9,851 bases of DNA from Minisyncoccota bacterium. Its GTDB lineage: Bacteria > Patescibacteriota > Minisyncoccia > Phycocordibacterales > JAQTLZ01. The translations under genes were made by a program, and so were the position numbers. Each line of letters starts with the position of its first letter. The first letter of the stretch is position 1. A model generated the notes under the pieces. It saw only the letters and a list, made by a program, of their open reading frames with translations. It searched no databases and was not told the origin of the DNA. Positions 5,225 to 9,851 of the stretch are shown one piece after another. Location of the stretch: positions 1 through 9,851 of the forward strand of contig JAQTTF010000029.1 in the NCBI GenBank assembly GCA_028710915.1, in the 5' to 3' direction.

Positions 5225-6112
5225 CTAGTTTGCAATTGTCCAAGTTGTTCCGCGTATAGGGAATTGTCCGGATACCATTGTTGCATTCGTATCAATTGAC
5301 GCTACGTCGATCATAAGCTGTTCTCCAAGATAGAAAGAAACATTTTTAGTAAGCATTGCTTTTATCGTAAAGAGTCTCATCTGGCCTGGAGCGAATCCTC
5401 CATTTGTAATGGGTGCGAAAGCTAATCCATCTTTGAATGGTGTCGAGCCTTCTATACCTCCCGCAAAGCCCCGCGATGCGCCCCTATCATCAACGGTAGT
5501 AAGACCAATGATTGCCAAGTCGGGAGCTGAACCGTTTTGTTTGACGAAAAATCCTCTCAAGTAAGCAGGCTCTGTGCCGACATTGGTAATCTGAAGATAT
5601 GAGATGGGGACTGATTTCCCCGCATGAACAATTCCTCCGGAGAGAAGAGGGACGAGTTGCACATCAAGCGTTGTTGTTGCCGATTTGGGAATATTTTCTG
5701 TGCTTGTTGCGGAAATTTCTGTACTTGTGCCCGCAATAACCGTCTCGCTTGTTGTAGCATTTAGAATTACAATCTGCTGACTTGGTAAGGGTATTGATGA
5801 AGGAATTGGTGAAGGTGTTGGTGAAGGTGTTGGTGTAATTTTTGCAGGAATTTTTTTAATAACTTTTGTAACCACATCCGTTTTAACTGGGATATTTTTA
5901 GGAGAAACTTTAGGACTGGTTGCAACCATGGGGGAAATTGGCATTGATGATGTAGAAATAATTGAAACTGGATTTGTATTTTCGGTAGCAATATAGATTG
6001 TTGATTTTACATCTGTAGTGGTATACGAGAGAGCAGTTTGGATCAATAAAATTACAGCTGCGATAACAGCGAAGCGGAAAGATAATGTTAAAAATGTGGC
6101 TGAAGTTTTCAT
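5225..6112 (-). CDS. Exported surface protein with Pro/Thr/Ser linker
   Basis: This 295-residue protein has an N-terminal hydrophobic segment (about 12-29) that acts as a signal or anchor. A long Ser/Thr/Pro/Val-rich region follows (about 31-148), which includes TPTPSPTPSP at 93-102, a typical wall-spanning or stalk linker. The last part (about 149-295) is a compact domain beginning VQLVPLLSGG, then VPISYLQITN, FFVKQNGSAP, STPFKDGLAFAP, GQMRLFTIKA and closing with QFPIRGTTW. I recall this C-terminal domain as recurrent in Parcubacteria surface proteins, but I know no assigned function; the ITNxG pattern suggests a beta-sandwich. It has no cysteine. It converges on the pilin-like gene with 35 bases between the stops. 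A weak -10 (TAAATT, 6118-6123) ends 5 nt before the ATG. Confidence 0.78.
   Translation of the reverse strand: MKTSATFLTLSFRFAVIAAVILLIQTALSYTTTDVKSTIYIATENTNPVSIISTSSMPISPMVATSPKVSPKNIPVKTDVVTKVIKKIPAKITPTPSPTPSPIPSSIPLPSQQIVILNATTSETVIAGTSTEISATSTENIPKSATTTLDVQLVPLLSGGIVHAGKSVPISYLQITNVGTEPAYLRGFFVKQNGSAPDLAIIGLTTVDDRGASRGFAGGIEGSTPFKDGLAFAPITNGGFAPGQMRLFTIKAMLTKNVSFYLGEQLMIDVASIDTNATMVSGQFPIRGTTWTIAN
5808..5831 (-). repeat. 12-bp tandem repeat encoding the Pro/Thr/Ser linker
   Basis: Two perfect copies of GGTGAAGGTGTT (5808-5819 and 5820-5831), followed by a partial third, encode the TPSP units of the surface protein. Such a short in-frame repeat can expand or contract by slippage and so change stalk length. 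Confidence 0.8.
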
Positions 6113-6197
6113 GAAAAAATTTAGTAAAATTCGCTGAATTCCGGAAGGTATCCTCAGTGTATCATCTCGTAATTATTTGGCTAGAGAAAGAAAAAAT

Positions 6198-6214
6198 GCC
6201 CATATAATATGGGC
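6198..6214. terminator. Intrinsic terminator, bidirectional
   Basis: GCCCATAT (6198-6205) and ATATGGGC (6207-6214) form a compact hairpin flanked by six As on the left and six Ts on the right. On the minus strand it ends the gene whose stop is at 6242-6244. It is symmetrical enough to work in both directions. Confidence 0.88.
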
Positions 6215-6241
6215 GTTTTTTCTTTTTGTAGAGGGTAGAAT

Positions 6242-6487
6242 CTACTGAACGACTACGTGTGCAACGAGTCCGCTCTGAGCTGGATTTGTCAACAATATAA
6301 CTCCGCTATGCTCATCAATATTCGGGGCTATCGCGATAGCTTGTAAGCCACTATCAGCAGTAACGATGCTTACGTCACCATCCTGATTCACATATGCATA
6401 TGTTGCTGCGAAAGAGACTGCGGGAAATGCCATTACTGCGAGAGTGAGTGCGACAGACCCGGCTTTCAAAAGATTTAATTTAGTCAT
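6242..6487 (-). CDS. Small secreted protein, unknown function
   Basis: I do not recognise this 81-residue protein. It has a clear Sec signal peptide: basic start MTKLNLLKAG, hydrophobic core at about 11-23, and an AxA-like site near VSFAA at 24-28. The mature part of about 53 residues is mildly acidic and lacks cysteine. It begins TYAYVNQDGDVSIVTADS and looks mostly beta-structured, with a hydrophobic end (GLVAHVVVQ). The gene has its own terminator (6198-6214) and a likely promoter at 6503-6531. It is flanked by a perfect 10-bp inverted repeat, GTAGAGGGTA at 6228-6237 and its complement at 6541-6550. It may be a small extracellular or envelope protein; nothing more specific is supported. Confidence 0.75.
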   Translation of the reverse strand: MTKLNLLKAGSVALTLAVMAFPAVSFAATYAYVNQDGDVSIVTADSGLQAIAIAPNIDEHSGVILLTNPAQSGLVAHVVVQ

Positions 6488-6502
6488 AGTATTTATTGTT
6501 TA

Positions 6503-6531
6503 TTTATAATTTAGTTTGGTATAAGGTTCGA
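6503..6531 (-). promoter_or_regulatory. Candidate promoter of the small secreted protein gene
   Basis: Read on the minus strand, TCGAAC (6526-6531), a 17-nt spacer and TATAAA (6503-6508) lie 15 bases before the ATG at 6487. This would give a leader of about 8 nt with no Shine-Dalgarno site. Confidence 0.45.
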
Positions 6532-6587
6532 CCTATTTAGTACCCTCTACCATATAAGCCGTTTCAAGGGGAGAAATATTACGGTTA

Positions 6588-7226
6588 CTATTTCTTATGT
6601 TTTTTCGGCTTACTTTTCAGTTCTTCAATTTCTTTGTTCAACGTCCCAATGTGAGTTTCGAGTTTAGCTGTTCTCCCCGCGACCCCAGCTTCAAAATCAT
6701 TGATATGATCAGAAAGTCTTTTGGCCACATTCATCATTTCGGTAACATCTTCCATTGCAAGGAGGATGATGGGGGGAAATATTTTCGATTGCGTACCCTC
6801 TCGATAAATTCGTCGCGCGTTCAGGATTATTACTTTATGGCCCACAAGTGGGAAGTCGTGATCAACTTCGAACCCTTTAAAAAAGCTGTTTCTAGGCAAA
6901 ATATCTTCAAGAAGTTTTCGCAGGACGCGAATATTCCACTGCCCATTTCCAAGCTCGTACACGAGCTTCCTTTCAGTATTTTTCGGTTCGACCTGAAATG
7001 TTCGGTAGAAAGAATCATTGGCGGCCATTACGCATAAATCTTTATCGAGAATGAGAAATGGTTCGTGAACGGTATCTGCTATTGTCTTGGTATAGGCCAG
7101 GACTTCTTCCCAAATATGATCTATGGGGTCAATCTCAACTGATTCTCTGCTTTTCATATTTTTTCTCTCTTGCCATGAAGCGAGTACGGTCTCGCTCGTG
7201 GGAGCGTTTTTTTTGTTTTTTTCCAT
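6588..7226 (-). CDS. Soluble PAS-domain protein without a catalytic domain
   Basis: This 212-residue protein carries one PAS domain at about 44-163: TVHEPFLILDKDLCVMAAN opens it, with DSFYRTFQV after it, then the motif ELGNGQWNIRVLRKLLEDIL and the closing strand IILLAMEDVTE. The pattern is that of PAS domains found in front of kinases and in CheR-linked sensors. A predicted coiled coil follows (about 164-205) and ends in a basic tail (KSKPKKHKK). There is no H-box, ATPase or output domain, no membrane helix and no signal peptide. It lies 92 bases downstream of the histidine kinase on the same strand, and no terminator is visible between them, so the two may be co-transcribed. It may act as a heteromeric sensor subunit or adaptor for that kinase; this is inference. 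Cys65 lies in the PAS core. Confidence 0.85.
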   Translation of the reverse strand: MEKNKKNAPTSETVLASWQERKNMKSRESVEIDPIDHIWEEVLAYTKTIADTVHEPFLILDKDLCVMAANDSFYRTFQVEPKNTERKLVYELGNGQWNIRVLRKLLEDILPRNSFFKGFEVDHDFPLVGHKVIILNARRIYREGTQSKIFPPIILLAMEDVTEMMNVAKRLSDHINDFEAGVAGRTAKLETHIGTLNKEIEELKSKPKKHKK

Positions 7227-7318
7227 ATTTTGAAAGACGCTATTCAGTGCAAATAATTACAAAAATCTCCTCTCATAATGAGGAAAAAATGAAAAGATGA
7301 GATTTGCTCGATCAATCC

Positions 7319-8524
7319 TTATTTAAGCAGAGGAAGGAAAACAGTAAAGGTGCTCCCTTTTCCTAAGGTGCTTATTACATGAATGGTTCCTCCGTGGATT
7401 TCGGTAATCCATTTTGAAATAGCGAGTCCGAGTCCAGTTCTTTTCCCTTCTGGGTCGCGCATTTTTTCTGCTCGGTAAAATCGTTCAAAAATGTGCGGGA
7501 GATCATACTCTGAAATTCCTATGCCGTTATCTTCCATAGTTAAAACGGCTTTATCTCCTATCTTACTTCCTCCAACTTTCACCCATCCATCTTTTTTATT
7601 GTAGGTGATTGCATTTTTGATGAGATTCAAAATGAGTTTTTCCATATAAGCCTTATCTCCTTTTATACTGAGAGAGGGGATTTTTTTGGGGATGCGTACA
7701 GAAATGTTCATTTTACGAGCAAGCACTTGAGTTCGCTTTACCCCTTCTTCTAGAAGTTTTGACAAATCAACTGTATCAGTAAGATTTTCCCATTCAAACT
7801 CTCCACCTCTTGAAGTTAGCATTGTGAGATCTCGGAGAAGTCGGGAGAGATGTTCGACTTCGTAACTAATAGCCCGGAGTGCGATCTTTGGAGATTTCAA
7901 TTTCCGGTTTTTTCCAAATCCAAGCGCGAGATCAACATTGCCACGAATGATCGCAAGGGGAGTGCGTATTTCGTGCATAGCATCTGCGATGAATTCTGTT
8001 CGAAGTTTTTCTTCTTCAAGTTTTATTTTTATTGCCAATGTTTCTCTCTGTATGCGTAAAAATTCCTCTTTCTTTTTGTGCTTTGTAACATCAATAATGG
8101 TGCCCTGTGCTGCTGGTTTGCCCTGATAAGTGAATGGGTTTGAGGCGATTTCCACGGTTTTTTCTTTGCCATCGAGTGTGAGCATCTTGTATTCGACAAG
8201 CGGAAGCGTCCTTTTTTCTTCGAACGTCGCTTTCATGCGTCGTAGGAGTTGTTTGTGATAATCAGGATGAACAAAATCTATAACCAGTTTGCCCATAATA
8301 TCCTCCGCTTTTTTGGCGCCAAAGAAAGCAACGGCAGCTTCATTTAGAAATTTAAATTTTCCCTCGCTATGAATAAAGAGCGGATTAGGGGAAAGTTGAA
8401 CCAGATAGCGGTACAGCTTTTCATTCGCCTCCACCGTTTTTGTCGTATGTTCGTGATATGAAGCATGATTCCGATTCCGCGCGCTGATTGTCTCTTGTTT
8501 CTTTTTCCCTTTTGAATTTGACAT
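7319..8524 (-). CDS. Cytosolic PAS-sensor histidine kinase
   Basis: This 401-residue protein is a two-component histidine kinase. A PAS domain spans about 34-147 (NPLFIHSEGKFKFLNEAAV through GTIIDVTKHKK), followed by a helical linker. HisKA has the H-box FIADAMHEIRTPLAIIRG with His184 as phospho-acceptor. HATPase_c has the N-box LILNLIKNAITYN (Asn300 and Asn304), the G1 box DNGIG (332-336), the F-box HIFERFYR (344-351), the G2 box TGLGLAIS (363-370) and a final STLGKGSTFTVFLP. All key residues are present, so it should be active. No membrane helix or signal peptide exists, so it senses an internal cue. No response regulator is encoded nearby. The start at 8524 follows TTGATA-16-AATAAT with nine bases to the ATG and no Shine-Dalgarno site. 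The kinase-less PAS gene is next. Confidence 0.96.
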   Translation of the reverse strand: MSNSKGKKKQETISARNRNHASYHEHTTKTVEANEKLYRYLVQLSPNPLFIHSEGKFKFLNEAAVAFFGAKKAEDIMGKLVIDFVHPDYHKQLLRRMKATFEEKRTLPLVEYKMLTLDGKEKTVEIASNPFTYQGKPAAQGTIIDVTKHKKKEEFLRIQRETLAIKIKLEEEKLRTEFIADAMHEIRTPLAIIRGNVDLALGFGKNRKLKSPKIALRAISYEVEHLSRLLRDLTMLTSRGGEFEWENLTDTVDLSKLLEEGVKRTQVLARKMNISVRIPKKIPSLSIKGDKAYMEKLILNLIKNAITYNKKDGWVKVGGSKIGDKAVLTMEDNGIGISEYDLPHIFERFYRAEKMRDPEGKRTGLGLAISKWITEIHGGTIHVISTLGKGSTFTVFLPLLK

Positions 8525-8533
8525 GAGAAGTCT

Positions 8534-8561
8534 ATTATTTTCTTTGTCTTAACCATATCAA
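8534..8561 (-). promoter_or_regulatory. Promoter of the histidine kinase gene
   Basis: Read on the minus strand, TTGATA (8556-8561), a 16-nt spacer and AATAAT (8534-8539, five of six) lie nine bases before the ATG at 8524. The leader would be only about 2-3 nt. Confidence 0.6.
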
Positions 8562-8585
8562 AATTGACTTTTTAAGCAAATAAAA

Positions 8586-8616
8586 ACTCCGGGGAGGTAA
8601 AAACAAACCCCGGAGT
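8586..8616 (-). terminator. Intrinsic terminator of the leuA-like gene
   Basis: ACTCCGGGG (8586-8594) and CCCCGGAGT (8608-8616) form a 9-bp GC-rich stem with a 13-nt loop. Read on the minus strand it is followed at once by TTTTATTT. It begins about 15 bases past the stop codon at 8632-8634. Confidence 0.9.
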
Positions 8617-8631
8617 CATCTTTCGCTTCTT

Positions 8632-9740
8632 TCACACACCAATATGAGGTTCTCCGCCAGTGTGTAAGTAATATTCCACACGGTTTGCGGCTATGAGATA
8701 GGCCTCTATGAGGCCCATCTGGACATCTTGATTAAAGGAGAGACCGTGGAAAGTTTTCTCTCCTTCCTCACTTTTTCCTCTCAAGATTCCAAGCCACACA
8801 GACGTCGGAGATAAGTCCGTGATCCTCTCTGGTCCCATGTTTCCTCGTTTCGGCGATGAAGGATAGAAACGTGTCAGTCCTAAGGAATTGTCGATGACCG
8901 CGCTTCTAAACCGAACAACTCCTTCTCGAACCGGAGACGAACTGAGCGAATACGTCTCGACGATAGAATTATTGACTATCCTATCGAGAAGTCGAATAAG
9001 TGCTCCTTCGGCGGTTGGCGACGATACTGTATGGGGAGGAAGCGACTTGCCATCCTTTTTCAAAGTGAGAGCGACTATCTCGAACTCTCCCTCCCGAACA
9101 CACTTCTTGTCCTCAAACGTCCACACTATAGGAGGAGGCTCGAGTATCGAATGGGCAATCTCTTCGAGTTCGAGATCCGAAATTTTGGCGTTTGTCTCGA
9201 GCCACTCAAAGACCGACTTGATAACTCTTTCCGTCTCGTCATGCGTCAATTCATATTTGAGTTCCTTCAGTCGCGCTTTGATGCCAGCCTTTCCGGATGT
9301 TGCCCCCAGATGGAACGACACAGCGTCCATTCCATAGGTTTCCGGCTTTACAATCTGGTACGTATTTTCATCTTGGAGCATACCATGCACATGAATACCC
9401 GATTCGTGCCTGGCCATGTTTTTGCCGACAACGGGTTTATTTTCCGCTACGGTTGTTTCTGTCGCTGAAGACACTAGCCGCGAAAGACTCCCGATTTTTA
9501 CCTTGTCTATGTTGGTAAAAAGACGGTAATAATCCGTTCGGGCGTAAAGCGCCGCAACCACTTCTTCAATCGCAACGTTTCCGGCTCTCTCGCCAATCCC
9601 ATTAATGGTGCCCTGGAAAATTCTGGCGCCATTTTTGAGACCCGCTAAGGTGTTTGCCACACCCAATCCGAGGTCGTTGTGACAATGAACGGATATCATC
9701 ACGCCATCGCCAAACTTGCCATGCAGCCGGGAGATTGAAC
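8632..9740 (-). CDS. leuA: 2-isopropylmalate synthase, 5'-truncated
   Basis: About 368 residues of a 2-isopropylmalate synthase family enzyme, which condenses acetyl-CoA with 2-oxoisovalerate at the start of leucine synthesis. Recognisable parts in order are ISVHCHNDLGLGVAN (the HxH metal ligands), TINGIGERAGN, KNMARHESGIHVHGML, HLGATSGKAGIKARL and the C-terminal allosteric LeuA-dimer domain (from GEFEIVALTL to AYLIAANRVEYYL). Homocitrate or citramalate synthase are alternatives within the family, since the specificity residues are mostly in the missing part. The enzyme is normally about 500 residues long; the N-terminal part of the TIM barrel with the RDGxQ metal-binding motif is absent. The reading frame continues open past 9740 to an ATG at 9792, but that stretch is not LeuA-like: on the other strand it encodes a Lon-type fragment. 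It is GC-rich (35 of 60 at 9541-9600) compared with the kinase beside it. Confidence 0.85.
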
Positions 9741-9851
9741 TGGGCATCAACACAATCACGCTAAAACCCGAAGTGATCCCGCTCAATGTCAAAGTGATCC
9801 TGGTCGGTTCCCACGAAATTTATTATCTGTTGGAAGAACTGGATGATGAGT
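9737..9851 (+). CDS. Fragment of a Lon-like AAA protease, truncated at both ends
   Basis: The frame beginning at 9737 reads ELGINTITLKPEVIPLNVK, then VILVGSHEIYYLLEELDDE to the window end. This matches the well-conserved stretch found after the Walker B region in ATP-dependent Lon-like proteases (LonB / AAA_32 type), where relatives read IPLDVKVVLIG followed by YYLL. These enzymes couple an AAA ATPase to a Ser-Lys protease. The fragment is only about 38 residues. It has no start codon: the frame is open only back to 9689, after a TGA at 9686-9688, and the bases before about 9735 encode LeuA on the other strand. The N-terminal half with the Walker A motif is therefore missing at this junction; the C-terminal protease domain would lie beyond the window. 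Confidence 0.72.

Noticed and set aside
5557..5991. Minus-strand frames of 67 and 74 residues rich in Gln, His, Leu and Phe
   Set aside because: They are alternative frames of the Pro/Thr/Ser linker repeat in the 295-residue surface protein.
7263..7305. Long-range stem AAATCTC / GAGATTT between the kinase and PAS genes, as a terminator
   Set aside because: There is no compact GC-rich stem followed by a T tract; it is at most a weak intergenic fold.
9741..9792. leuA start at the ATG at 9792
   Set aside because: The 17 residues encoded there do not resemble LeuA, while the opposite strand gives a well-conserved Lon-like segment; the enzyme would still lack its N-terminal barrel.
1..9851. CRISPR array, tRNA, rRNA, insertion sequence or phage genes
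   Set aside because: No regularly spaced repeats, no tRNA-like cloverleaf or conserved rRNA segments, and no transposase, integrase or capsid-like protein were seen in any frame.

Overview
The window looks like a piece of a small-genome bacterium of the Candidate Phyla Radiation, most likely Parcubacteria-like. This is inference: most genes are short, solitary and of unknown function, with single-pass or two-pass membrane anchors, a lone type IV pilin-like protein, exported proteins with Pro/Ser/Thr linkers, and strong hairpin terminators. No rRNA, tRNA, CRISPR array, transposase or phage gene was found.

Layout. Bases 1-302 hold a small acidic protein. Bases 480-2270 hold two GC-rich minus-strand genes, a peroxiredoxin-like protein and a protein with a disordered Ala/Pro-rich N-terminal half. 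Each has a sigma70-type promoter, a leader of about 70-80 nt, a Shine-Dalgarno sequence, a TCTAGA-centred palindrome at the promoter and an intrinsic terminator. Bases 2447-6487 are AT-rich and hold small membrane or exported proteins: a SHOCT protein, a two-helix protein, an OmdA/YdeI-type protein, a one-helix protein, an anchored surface protein, a membrane protein with a possible PH-like domain, a pilin-like protein, a large surface protein with a Pro/Thr/Ser linker, and a small secreted protein. Bases 6588-8524 encode a soluble PAS-domain protein and a soluble PAS-histidine kinase, both on the minus strand. Bases 8632-9740 encode the C-terminal two thirds of a 2-isopropylmalate synthase (LeuA) on the minus strand. 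From about 9737 to the end, the plus strand encodes a fragment of a Lon-like AAA protease.

Two things stand out. First, LeuA and the Lon-like protein meet head to head at about 9735-9740 and both lack their N-termini, so this is an inversion or deletion scar or an assembly chimera. Second, several AT-rich genes have a -10 box ending exactly 6 nt before the ATG and no Shine-Dalgarno sequence, which predicts leaderless mRNAs, while the GC-rich genes use long leaders with strong Shine-Dalgarno sites. I did not find a convincing new multi-gene system. The best functional pairing is the cytosolic histidine kinase with the kinase-less PAS protein encoded next to it, with no response regulator in view.
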